Source: an uncultured Pseudomonadota bacterium (GTDB lineage Bacteria > Pseudomonadota > Gammaproteobacteria > Enterobacterales > Succinivibrionaceae). From it: a stretch of 45,591 nt of DNA. The stretch lies in NCBI GenBank assembly GCA_900319705.1, contig ONPL01000004.1, forward strand, positions 1 to 45,591, read 5' to 3'. Both the position numbers and the translations under genes were made by a program. This document shows positions 1 to 8,464 of this stretch, piece by piece; position 1 is the first letter of the stretch; each line of letters starts with the position of its first letter. The notes under the pieces are model-generated. The model ran no database searches and was not told the origin of the DNA. It worked only from the letters and a program-made list of their open reading frames with translations.

Positions 1-85
1 GCTTTCTATGTTATACGACTGTTTCAGACTGTCTGTCTTTTCCCTGCCGAATATGAACTGCAGCAGAGATAGCATGCAGTTGTTG

Positions 86-1201
86 TTAAGCTGACGGCTT
101 ATTCTGTAACTTCCATTCCAATCCGCTGAATACTGCCAGACTTAAAGTCATTACTGTGAACAACGACTGAATCCGCTCATTCTTTGACAGAAATATTGAA
201 TCAGCAAAAAACTCAGGATCTTTTAAGAACCTGAACCCTCTCTCAACTCTTGACTGTGATTTGTATTGTTTCAGTAATTCCGCTGGTTCCCAATCTCTTT
301 CAGCATCATTGGTTGCTATAACAAAATAACTTTTGTTACGTTTAACCATTTTGCAGTAGTCTTCATCAATTGCAACCTGAATATCAAGTTTGTATTGATA
401 TTGCTTTTGAGCATCAGGATTGGCAACTTTTGGCTTCCTTCCTCTCTTTGGTATCTCTTCCTTGATAATTTCAGCCTTTACTACCTTGCAATAACTGCAG
501 CACTTCTTTTTGAATTTTTCAATTTCTTTCTCGGCATCCGGTGTGCAGGAGTAATAAGTCTTCTGATATTCGGCAATTTTTTTGTTCTGTTTTTTCAGTT
601 CGTTTTCAGCACTTCTCTCAACAGAATGCTCGTTTCGTGATTCTGCTACTGAACTGTGCACCAACAGCCACTTCTGCCTTACATCACAATCATCTACAAT
701 ATAAATTTTGCCCGCGTTAACCTCATCAATTGCACTCATCTCATCATCACGATGTTCTGTAATAAATTTTTGTACCGCTTTCAATTTGCCGTCTGCGGCT
801 CTCGTCACATATTTAATTCCGCTTTCATGCATCATTTTTACATTATCACAGGTATACAATGCTGAATCTCCACACAGGTATACATATCCATCATCCGTGT
901 ACTCTTTAAAGCTGTCAAAAATCTTTATCATTCTTTGAAATGCCTTGGAATCATTACTGTTTCCGTTTTCCGGCTCCATAAATAACGGTATTCCGGTTTC
1001 ATTTTCAACCATCATCTGTTCCATTATTTGAACAAGTTCAGGATGCGCATCCCTGCTGTATCCTCGCGTTATATTGATTTTATGCGGAACGTTGTATGGT
1101 ACCTGTTCATTGTTCTCATAGTACATCTGCTCATGTCCATGATAATGAAAACTTGTACTGTCAATATTTACTGAACTTACTTTCCTTCCTAAAAAATTCA
1201 A
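86..1201 (-). pseudogene. IS1634-type (IS4 superfamily) transposase, C-terminal part, frameshifted
   Basis: This frame carries the catalytic part of a DDE transposase. NIDSTSFHYHG near its start supplies a first Asp and CGDSALYTCD a second. Near the C-terminus there is a Y-x2-Q-x3-E-x6-K pattern inside YKSQSRVERGFRFLKDP, resembling the IS4-superfamily YREK signature. It has no good start of its own: the first possible codon is a TTG overlapping the stop of the upstream fragment, and it reads as the direct continuation of that fragment in another frame. It ends early after SGLEWKL; past that point (minus strand, about 104 down to 1) a different frame stays open to the window edge, suggesting a second frameshift. 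Family assignment is by recognised motifs; loss of function is inferred from the broken frame. Confidence 0.8.
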
Positions 1202-1581
1202 TACACCTTAAATGCAAGTTCTGAAAATAGAGGAGTCAGTCCATATTCAAACATGGCATCCAGTGTTCTGCCGATTACATCATCATTGAACCATTCCGGT
1301 TTGAACTCAAATCCAAGTATGGTCTCAACATCCTTCTTGCGAAAATATTCGTGGCACATGTACAGTGGTTTTGAGGTGTAACCCAATCCATTTATAATCA
1401 TTAGTGCAACAACCTGACCATGACTGAAGTGAAAACTGGTGTTATTGCTGAGCTTTGGAATCATTTCATCGATTTTTTCCATGATTCCTGTTTCTCTGAT
1501 GAAAGCTCCTACCATTCCAAGATGATGTATACAGCAGTTATAAAATTTTTCACCAGTTCTACTTGTAATCATTTCGTTCAT
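1198..1581 (-). pseudogene. IS1634-type transposase, N-terminal fragment
   Basis: N-terminal piece of the same transposase (MNEMITSRTGEKFYNCCI...). I place the start at the ATG at 1581, because a GGAG Shine-Dalgarno lies about 6 nt upstream on the minus strand; an in-frame TTG at 1602 gives a longer form with no such support. The frame stops at a TGA (1198-1200), right where the catalytic part continues in another frame. The junction is next to a run of six T on the coding strand (1191-1196), a common indel site, but the shift point itself is not a classical slippery heptamer, so simple decay is more likely than programmed frameshifting. The element's inverted repeats could not be identified because the other end lies outside the window. 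Confidence 0.75.
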
Positions 1582-1649
1582 GCCAGACTCCAGAAAATTC
1601 AAAAAACTCGTTCAATTTTAAAAAATATGAGGCCTTAGCACGATCGAAA

Positions 1650-2220
1650 AATGCTTAAAGTGATCCTTGTATCACATTTGGACTACAAACACTTGTTATT
1701 ATTAATTTTGCGATATACCTCACTATTAATTTATTTTTCAAAATGCTAATCTTACGTTGGCTAAAGTTCAAACCTACATTCAATCTTTCAAGAATAATTG
1801 TCGTAATTTAAGTGCGAAATGTAAGATCAAAGGCTATTATGGAGCGTTTACTATGATTATGTGCCTATTTGGCTTATAATAGCACCATCTGGATGGCTAT
1901 TACATTCACACAAATGCCCTCGGGCTATCACTGTGGTAATCTACAGGTAAATCTGAAGCAATAGCCTAAATCTTCAGTTGTGAAGAACGCGTTAAGGGAG
2001 AAATTTAGTACTGACAAGTGCAGCACCTGATTTTCAACACCTATGTTCGTAATTAAGTAGTTCTCAGGTAAAGTATACCGGTTCTAGATTGCTTGCAGCT
2101 TGCAGAGAAAATCTCCTGTTATCACTTATTCTTGGCTGTAGTACACCACCCTTCCATCATGGTGTGAATAGTCCTTGTTTGATAAGGCGCTTTTAAATAA
2201 AAGGCCCCACTGTGGATTTG
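1650..2220. other. Long non-coding stretch upstream of def
   Basis: About 570 bases between the IS remnant and the def leader. No frame shows a recognisable protein, and I see no tRNA or clear terminator. It may be decayed sequence or hold an unrecognised RNA. It is one of three unusually long spacers in this window that end in the same kind of leader (see 2222-2327). Confidence 0.5.
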
Positions 2221-2221
2221 A

Positions 2222-2327
2222 TATTATCACTATCCGTGCGTGGGAATAATTTATGTGAATATATATTTAGAAAAGGGGGAGTGGCGTTTCTACACGGACG
2301 GTCCCGGTATTCCTCGCCACAGACATT
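2222..2327 (+). promoter_or_regulatory. Shared leader cassette, copy A (def)
   Basis: Runs from a TATTAT -10-like box (2222-2227) to the base before the def ATG. It contains TATCCGTGCGTGGGAATA, then a block (2240-2260) matching copy C at 20 of 21 positions, then the purine-rich SD AGAAAAGGGGGA (2269-2280). A perfect inverted repeat follows, GTGGCG (2281-2286) with CGCCAC (2315-2320), around a loop unlike that of copy C. The junction is AGACATT-ATG. The SD lies 47 nt from the ATG in linear sequence, but only 7 nt if the hairpin is folded out. Homology with 5412-5463 and 44357-44454 is seen directly; the translational role is inference. Confidence 0.7.
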
Positions 2328-2837
2328 ATGACAGTACGAACAGTAATTAAATTCCCAAATCCGAATCTAAAAAAAATTTCTGAACCAGTTACAGTTTTTG
2401 ATGAAAATCTGAAACAACTCGTTCAGGACATGTTTGAAACGATGTATGAGGATAAGGGAATAGGACTTGCGGCACCACAGATAGACGTGCACAAACAGAT
2501 AGTTGTGATAGATACTAGTGAAGACAAGAGTGAGCAAAGAGTTATTATAAACCCTCGTTTTATTCTTGAAGAAGGAGAAACAGGAATAGAAGAAGGATGT
2601 CTTTCGGTTCCTTTAGATTACCGTGCTTACGTTAAACGATTTGAACATGTCATCGTTGAATGTCAGAATGAAAAAGGTGAAACCTATCAGATTGATGCTC
2701 ATGATCTTCTAGCTATATGCATACAGCATGAACTCGATCACTTGAAAGGAGTTCTGTTCATAGATTATCTGTCTTCCCTCAAAAGAAATCTTTTATTATC
2801 TAAAATCAAAAAAGAAGAAAGAAGGAACAGAAAATAA
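2328..2837 (+). CDS. def: Peptide deformylase
   Basis: Removes the N-formyl group from nascent proteins in the cytoplasm; a metal-dependent hydrolase. At 169 aa it has the normal length of the proteobacterial enzyme. The three family motifs are present in order: GIGLAAPQ (about residues 45-52), EEGCLS (about 88-93) and QHELDH (about 132-137), supplying the Cys and two His metal ligands and the catalytic Glu. It is first in def-fmt-rsmB, with fmt 24 bases downstream, the usual gammaproteobacterial pairing of formylation and deformylation. The start codon sits immediately after the shared leader cassette, which should control its transcription and translation. Confidence 0.97.
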   Translation: MTVRTVIKFPNPNLKKISEPVTVFDENLKQLVQDMFETMYEDKGIGLAAPQIDVHKQIVVIDTSEDKSEQRVIINPRFILEEGETGIEEGCLSVPLDYRAYVKRFEHVIVECQNEKGETYQIDAHDLLAICIQHELDHLKGVLFIDYLSSLKRNLLLSKIKKEERRNRK

Positions 2838-2861
2838 ATAACCCTGAGCAGGATCTAAATA

Positions 2862-3815
2862 ATGATTAACAAAAATACAAGAATAATTTTCGGGGGAACC
2901 CCCTCATTTGCAAGCAAACATTTGGAAGCTCTGATAGAACAAGGGTACAACATAGTTGCAGTATACACACAGCCCGATCGTGAATCAGGGCGCGGGAAGA
3001 AGATAGTATTCAGTCCAGTTAAACAAATAGCGCTTGAACATAACATACCTGTGGAGCAGCCTATAAACTTCAAATTCCAGGAAGATTGCGAAAAGTTCAA
3101 AAAATACAACGCTGATATATTTGTCGTAGTTGCATACGGAGTAATTCTACCAAAATCCATCCTTGAAGCACCAAAATACAGATGTATCAATGTCCACGGT
3201 TCACTTCTGCCTAAATACAGAGGCGCTGCACCAATACAACGCGCAGTATACGATGGTGAAAAAGAAACCGGCATAACAATAATGGATATGAATGAGAAAC
3301 TCGATGAAGGAAATATCATTTCACAGCATAGCGTTACTATCGATCCAAAGGAAACATCAGATTCACTGTTTGACAAGCTTGTTTCTGTTGGGATATCTCT
3401 GCTTAAAGAAACATTAGACCAAATAATTGCTACTAACAATAAAATAACAACCATAAAACAGGATGAAAGTCTTGCAACATATGCAGCAAAGCTTACGAAA
3501 CAAGAAGCTCAGATTAATTTCAACCTACCTGCAATTGAAATTGAAAAACACATAAGAGCATTTATTTCTTGGCCCGTAGGATATATTAACTATAAGGATC
3601 AAAATATTAAGATTTGGGGCGCAGAAGTTATAGAAGCCTCATGCGAAAAAGCACCCGGAACCATCATAAAAATAGACAAAAGCGGTATACAAATAGCCAC
3701 ATCCGACGGGATCATAAATCTGACCGAATTACAGTTACCAGGGAAAAAATCAATGCCTGTATCTGCAATTGTAAACGGCCACAGTGACTTGTTCACAGTC
3801 GGTGAAGTGATATGA
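2862..3815 (+). CDS. fmt: Methionyl-tRNA formyltransferase
   Basis: Transfers a formyl group from 10-formyl-tetrahydrofolate to the Met of initiator tRNA. At 317 aa it is typical length. The N-terminal Rossmann-type domain begins FGGTPSFASKHLEAL; the catalytic Asn-His pair lies in NVHGSLLPKYRGAAP (about residues 109-123), with the catalytic Asp in MDMNEKLDEGN. The C-terminal third is the tRNA-binding OB-like domain. The ATG has an AGGA 9 bases upstream. Its TGA overlaps the rsmB start in an ATGA, so rsmB is probably translationally coupled. Confidence 0.97.
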   Translation: MINKNTRIIFGGTPSFASKHLEALIEQGYNIVAVYTQPDRESGRGKKIVFSPVKQIALEHNIPVEQPINFKFQEDCEKFKKYNADIFVVVAYGVILPKSILEAPKYRCINVHGSLLPKYRGAAPIQRAVYDGEKETGITIMDMNEKLDEGNIISQHSVTIDPKETSDSLFDKLVSVGISLLKETLDQIIATNNKITTIKQDESLATYAAKLTKQEAQINFNLPAIEIEKHIRAFISWPVGYINYKDQNIKIWGAEVIEASCEKAPGTIIKIDKSGIQIATSDGIINLTELQLPGKKSMPVSAIVNGHSDLFTVGEVI

Positions 3816-5080
3816 TTAAAAGCAATAATCTTCGAGCAAATGCTGCTCAAATATGCCAAGCGGTAATCAGAGAACAAATATCCCTAAGTTCTCTTATGTC
3901 AGAGATGGATAAAATCTCAGACATAAGTCTTCTTCAAGAAATAACATATGGAACAGTGAGATATTTCAACAAAATAGAAGCAATAGCACGCCGCTATCTG
4001 AACAAACCAATAAGCCGAACCAATGACATTATAACATTCGTCCTGGCTATCGGTATATATCAGTTACTGCATACAAGAATTCCTCCCTATGCAGCAATCA
4101 ACGAGACAGTTGAATCGCTTAAAATCCTTAAACAATCAAATTTCTGCGGATTGGTAAATGCTGTTCTTCATAAAGTGTTACTGGAAAAAGCATCTGCTGA
4201 CAACTTTCTGAAAAAAGAAACCGAAATATATTCTCACCCTCATTGGCTAATTCAGGCAATAAAAAAGGATTATCCCAAAAAGTACAAAGAAATCCTTACA
4301 GAAAACAATCGGCAAGCTCCTTTTTGGATTAGAGTAAACACCTGTAAAATACAACTCAATGAATACATTCGGCTGTTAAAGGAAGCTGGCATATCGATTA
4401 AAACAACAAATAATATATCAGGAATATGCATAGACAAATACTGTGATGTCAATACTCTACCATTTTTCAAGGATGGATGGTGCTACATACAAGATTTAGC
4501 TGCGCAACAAGCATCCATAATGCTCGATCCTCACGAAAATGAAAGAATTCTTGATGCCTGCGCAGCACCAGGAGGAAAAACCACCCACATAGTTGAACTT
4601 TGTAACGGCAAAGTTGATCTTGTTGCACTTGATATAAAAACATCTAGGCTTGAAAAATTAAGAGAAAACCTAGAAAGAAACCATTGCAATATTACTGTTA
4701 TTCATGGTTCGGCAGACGATCCAGGATCATGGTGGGACGGTAATCAGTTCGATCGGATCTTGATTGATGCACCTTGCTCAGGAACCGGCGTAATAAGACG
4801 GCACCCAGATATAAAGTTTTTAAGATCTGAAAATAACATCATAGAGTTGGTTAAAACACAGAAACAAATTTTAGAATCACTTTGGCCATTACTTAAAAAC
4901 GGCGGAACACTTTTGTATTCAACATGTTCAATACTCAAACGAGAGAATTCAACGCAGATAAATGACTTCTTGTACCGACACAGAGGTGACGCAGTATTAT
5001 CGGATATGATCCAGGCTCTACCAGGTGAAAATGAGCAAGATGGATTCTTTTATGCTAAAATTAAAAAGCGGCTGAATTAA
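3812..5080 (+). CDS. rsmB: 16S rRNA m5C967 methyltransferase RsmB
   Basis: S-adenosylmethionine-dependent methylation of C967 in 16S rRNA. The 422-aa protein has an N-terminal NusB-like helical RNA-binding region (about residues 1-140) and a C-terminal Rossmann methyltransferase domain. The SAM-binding motif is DACAAPGGKTTH. The two catalytic-site cysteines are in DAPCSGTG (about residue 322) and YSTCS (about 371), as in the RsmB/Nop2 family. It overlaps fmt by 4 bases. No clear terminator follows; 383 bases of non-coding sequence separate it from trkA. Confidence 0.96.
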   Translation: MIKSNNLRANAAQICQAVIREQISLSSLMSEMDKISDISLLQEITYGTVRYFNKIEAIARRYLNKPISRTNDIITFVLAIGIYQLLHTRIPPYAAINETVESLKILKQSNFCGLVNAVLHKVLLEKASADNFLKKETEIYSHPHWLIQAIKKDYPKKYKEILTENNRQAPFWIRVNTCKIQLNEYIRLLKEAGISIKTTNNISGICIDKYCDVNTLPFFKDGWCYIQDLAAQQASIMLDPHENERILDACAAPGGKTTHIVELCNGKVDLVALDIKTSRLEKLRENLERNHCNITVIHGSADDPGSWWDGNQFDRILIDAPCSGTGVIRRHPDIKFLRSENNIIELVKTQKQILESLWPLLKNGGTLLYSTCSILKRENSTQINDFLYRHRGDAVLSDMIQALPGENEQDGFFYAKIKKRLN

Positions 5081-5411
5081 ACTACCTGAGTAAAATAATC
5101 TCTCATATTCCAACTTGCATAACCTAGTGGTTAACAGCTACTCAGAATGACGTGAGTGGCACGGTCTTAATTTTGAATAAACGAAGGTTAGATGGTTAAA
5201 AATTAAAAGTACCGAATTTTAAACTCTCAGATTTAGGTAAAACAGTCTTGGTATGTGTTGATATTGTGTACAAGAACTTCTAGTTGGTAATGAAAAAGGT
5301 ACACTGAACCAAGCTTTTTGAAGCCATGGCCGTTGGTTGAAAAAGGATTGGTTCCGTTGTAACAACAGAGCCAAAGGATTTTTATTGATGAATTGCTATT
5401 CCTCCGTGGTT
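5081..5411. other. Non-coding spacer between rsmB and trkA
   Basis: About 330 bases with stops in all frames and no recognised gene, RNA or strong hairpin. It separates rsmB from trkA, which often sits tightly after rsmB in other gammaproteobacteria, and leads into leader copy B. Confidence 0.5.
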
Positions 5412-5463
5412 TATTAATTACTCATGCGTGGAATTATTTGAGAAGGGAATTACCACAGACATT
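5412..5463 (+). promoter_or_regulatory. Shared leader cassette, copy B (trkA), short form
   Basis: The block CTCATGCGTGGAATTATTTG (5421-5440) aligns with copies A and C. It is followed by SD-like AGAAGGGA (5441-5448) and then CCACAGACATT directly before the trkA ATG. The last 15 bases, through ATGA, match copy A. The region corresponding to the SD-to-ATG hairpin is missing, so the SD is 15 nt from the ATG. A TATTAA box at 5412-5417 is a possible -10. Homology is visible; promoter and SD roles are inferred. Confidence 0.6.
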
Positions 5464-6837
5464 ATGAAAATAATTATTTCTGGTGCAGGTAGCGTAGGAA
5501 GCGCATTAGCTAAAATATTAGTTGAAGAAGCTCATGAAGTAACTGTTATTGATCAAAGGAAAAATTTGCTGGCAGATTTGGCTAATCAGTGCGATCTACG
5601 TATAGTTGAAGGTTTCTCATGCTACCCAGAAATACTTGAAGAAGCCTCAGCAGGTGATGCGGAACTGTTAGTTGCAGTAACCGCAGATGATGAAGTAAAC
5701 ATTCTTACTTGCCAGGTTGCGGATGCACTGTATAAAATTCCGACCAAAATTGCCCGATTAAAATCTGAATCATACATATTTGAACGTGATCGTCTGTTTA
5801 ATTCCAATGCAATAAAAATTAATGAGGTTGTAGCTCCGGAACGATTAGTATCAGAAAGAATAGCAAAACTCATAGAATATCCTGGCGCGAAAAATTTCTA
5901 TGAATTCGAGGATATGCATATTTCCCTAGTTGAGGTTACAGCGTTTTATGGAGGACCATTAGTAGGAAATCCGTTATCAACACTTACTCAACATTTAGAA
6001 TTTGTTGATGTGAATTTTGTCGGCATATTCAGAAACAACAAGCCGATTATGATAGCGCCGAATTCAATAATAGAAGCGGGCGATGAAGTTTATTTTGTTA
6101 CCGCTACAAACCACGTAAGAGAAGTAATGGGACTACTCCAGAGACTTGAGAATCCATACCGAAAAATCATGATCTATGGTGGAGGAACTATCGGCTATAC
6201 CTTAGCAAAACTACTAGAAAATAAATATAAAGTTAAACTGATTGATCAGTCGGAAAACAACAATTCAGGAAATTTAGCAAACAAACTGACAAAGACTTTG
6301 GTGTTTAGTGACAGCACATCCCTTCATGAAATCTTTGAAAAAGAAGAAATAGATAAGTGTGATTTTTTCCTAGCTGTCTCGAGTAATGATGAAAACAACA
6401 TTATATCATCAATGCTAGCCAAAAACATGGGAGCAAGAAAATGTGCAACACTGATTCAGCAGAAAGAATACTTTGGGATCAGTAACGACAGTATCGATAT
6501 AACAATAAGTCCTCAATTATCTACCTTGTCCGCACTTCTAACCTTCATTCGCCATGCCGATATCAAAAAGGTCCAATCTTTAAGGCTTGGTCTATCAGAA
6601 GCTATGGAAATCATTATCCACGGAAACAGCAAAACATCTCAAATCATCGGGAAAAAGATCAAAGATATAACACTTCCTCAAGGCTCGTTGATCTGTGCAC
6701 TTATGAGAGATGGAATATCATACATAGACTGCGAAAATATTGAGATAGCAAATAACGATATTATATTGCTGTTTCTTTCTGATAAAACCCACATTCGAGA
6801 AATAGAAAAACTTGTTCAACCGGGAGCTCTTTTCTAA
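5464..6837 (+). CDS. trkA: Trk K+ uptake regulatory subunit TrkA
   Basis: Cytoplasmic NAD(H)-binding gating subunit of the Trk potassium transporter. It has two tandem RCK halves, each with a Rossmann nucleotide site: GAGSVGSALAKIL at the N-terminus and YGGGTIGYTLAKLL near residue 240. Each is followed by a TrkA-C domain. I choose the ATG at 5464, giving MKIIISGAG and 457 aa, close to the usual 458. An upstream in-frame start at 5428 would translate the leader and add 12 unrelated residues. Its stop overlaps the trkH start (TAATG), so the two subunits are coupled. Confidence 0.96.
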   Translation: MKIIISGAGSVGSALAKILVEEAHEVTVIDQRKNLLADLANQCDLRIVEGFSCYPEILEEASAGDAELLVAVTADDEVNILTCQVADALYKIPTKIARLKSESYIFERDRLFNSNAIKINEVVAPERLVSERIAKLIEYPGAKNFYEFEDMHISLVEVTAFYGGPLVGNPLSTLTQHLEFVDVNFVGIFRNNKPIMIAPNSIIEAGDEVYFVTATNHVREVMGLLQRLENPYRKIMIYGGGTIGYTLAKLLENKYKVKLIDQSENNNSGNLANKLTKTLVFSDSTSLHEIFEKEEIDKCDFFLAVSSNDENNIISSMLAKNMGARKCATLIQQKEYFGISNDSIDITISPQLSTLSALLTFIRHADIKKVQSLRLGLSEAMEIIIHGNSKTSQIIGKKIKDITLPQGSLICALMRDGISYIDCENIEIANNDIILLFLSDKTHIREIEKLVQPGALF

Positions 6838-8288
6838 TGGATAGACTCAATTCAATCCTATTTGTCGTTGGAGTATCTCTTAGCAAAGTATCAGGGCTGC
6901 TTTTGTTTCCTTGCGCCTATGCTTTTATCTCTGAAACACACGGTTCAATTGAATTTCTTGCAACAAGCCTGATCGCCTTCATCCTGGCGTTTTTGTTCAT
7001 GAGACCAGGTACAACAATAAATCTAGATTTTAAAACGCAGGATATTTTTCTTATAACACTGATAATTTGGATAATAGATTGCCTATTTTCTGCCCTACCA
7101 TTTTATTTCATACTGCACTGCAGCTATACAAACGCCTTTTTTGAAACGATGTCAGGATTAACCACATTCGGAGGCACTGTATTCACAAATCTAGATTCCC
7201 TCCCTCACTCAATACTACTCTGGAGATCAATGTTGCAGTGGGTAGGAGGCGTAGGATTCGTGGTGATAGCAGTGGCCATTCTTCCTAAATTGAACGTCGG
7301 TGGTATGAAATTATTCCAATCCGAAAACTCTGAAAAAAATAAGGAAACCCCCAAGACAACAACCCTGGCCAAAAATATCATTTTCGTCTACATAATCACA
7401 ACTACATGTTGCTTCATATGCTATATGTGCTGTGGAATGAATTATTTCGATGCAATATGCCATGCGTTTACAACTCTTGCAACCGGCGGATTTTCCACCC
7501 ACAATGCATCTATGGGAGCATTTAACGCCAATGCCCAATGGGTTTGTATACTGTTCATGATCATTGGCAGCCTACCGTTCATGCTGTATGTCAAATGTTT
7601 TAAAAGAAATTCTCTATCATATCTGTTTAAAAATCAACAAGTTGCCGGTTACCTAAAATTCATTGTGTTTGTAGGTATAGCATTATCGATCTATCTGTAC
7701 ATTAAAAACAATTTTACAGTAGGTGATTCATTGAGATACGGCCTATTTAATGTTGTTTCTATCGTAACAACATCAGGATTTGCACTCGGTGATTGGGCAT
7801 CCTGGGGTGAATTTGCCTCAATGATAGTTCTTTTTATATTGCCCTTGGGCGGATGTACCGGTGGGACATCAGGCGGAATCAAATATTTCAGAATACAAAT
7901 TATTTCTGTTCTTTTTAAAAGACAATGCAAAGAATTGCTACACCCGTTGGCAATCATTCCACAAACCTATAACGGTCATCAGATCAATGACTCCATCATA
8001 AGATCCGTTGTTGCATTTTTTCTTAGTTACATGCTAGTACTCATGGTAAGCAGTCTGATAATCACCTTCGATGATATTGATATAATGGTTGCACTGACCT
8101 CTTCCATTTCAGCAATCTCAAATGTCGGCCCTTCATTTGGAAGCCCCGAAGTTATTGCTGCAACATATGAGCATTTACCAACAATGACAAAATGGATTTT
8201 GTCTGCTGACATGCTGTGCGGTCGACTTGAAATACTAACAGTTATGGTTTTATTTTTTCCAAAAATTTGGAATCTAACAGAAAAATAA
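6837..8288 (+). CDS. trkH: Trk K+ uptake channel subunit TrkH
   Basis: Inner-membrane K+-translocating subunit that pairs with TrkA. At 483 aa it matches the usual length and is strongly hydrophobic throughout. The four pore-loop repeats with selectivity-filter glycines can be seen as GLTTFGGT, TLATGGFST, VTTSGFALG and a degenerate fourth loop near SNVGPSFGS. The CTGGTSGGIKYFR segment follows the third. Its start shares a base with the trkA stop, as in Vibrio-type trkA-trkH operons. Confidence 0.95.
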   Translation: MDRLNSILFVVGVSLSKVSGLLLFPCAYAFISETHGSIEFLATSLIAFILAFLFMRPGTTINLDFKTQDIFLITLIIWIIDCLFSALPFYFILHCSYTNAFFETMSGLTTFGGTVFTNLDSLPHSILLWRSMLQWVGGVGFVVIAVAILPKLNVGGMKLFQSENSEKNKETPKTTTLAKNIIFVYIITTTCCFICYMCCGMNYFDAICHAFTTLATGGFSTHNASMGAFNANAQWVCILFMIIGSLPFMLYVKCFKRNSLSYLFKNQQVAGYLKFIVFVGIALSIYLYIKNNFTVGDSLRYGLFNVVSIVTTSGFALGDWASWGEFASMIVLFILPLGGCTGGTSGGIKYFRIQIISVLFKRQCKELLHPLAIIPQTYNGHQINDSIIRSVVAFFLSYMLVLMVSSLIITFDDIDIMVALTSSISAISNVGPSFGSPEVIAATYEHLPTMTKWILSADMLCGRLEILTVMVLFFPKIWNLTEK

Positions 8289-8345
8289 CCGTTGAAAACG
8301 ACTATATTATAAACACCTAACACAAATTTGATAGCTTTATCACAA

Positions 8346-8393
8346 TTTATGAACACCTATTCATAAAAATGCAAGATTAAGCAAAACTTAATC
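8346..8393. repeat. Two short hairpins in the trkH-HDOD spacer
   Basis: Two perfect inverted repeats lie in tandem: TTTATGAA / TTCATAAA (8346-8353, 8360-8367) and GATTAAG / CTTAATC (8375-8381, 8387-8393). Neither has a clear U-tract, so termination is uncertain; an operator or RNA structure is equally possible. Confidence 0.35.
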
Positions 8394-8430
8394 GTTCTGA
8401 TACTGTTAGAATTTGCGAGAATAGAGTAGT

Positions 8431-8436
8431 TATAAT
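8431..8436 (+). promoter_or_regulatory. Candidate -10 box for the HDOD gene
   Basis: A consensus TATAAT lies 29 bases before the HDOD start codon and upstream of its SD. No good -35 is seen at normal spacing, so the promoter is tentative. Confidence 0.4.
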
Positions 8437-8464
8437 TACGAACTTTAATTATGGAGGATATGCA

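Noticed and set aside
395..938. Three plus-strand frames opposite the transposase
   Set aside because: They are antisense to a clear transposase, have no SD and no recognisable family; shadows of the real frame.
1191..1203. Programmed frameshift in the IS1634-type transposase
   Set aside because: The sequence at the overlap is not a recognised slippery heptamer and a second break seems present downstream, so decay is more likely.
5349..5368. Similarity to 45444-45463 (ATTGGTTCyGTTGTA..AAC), reminiscent of an IS6-type end
   Set aside because: About 17 of 20 matching is expected by chance many times in 45 kb, contexts differ, and no transposase is nearby.
5428..5463. 12-residue N-terminal extension of TrkA
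   Set aside because: Normal TrkA begins directly with the nucleotide-binding strand; the extension is leader sequence.
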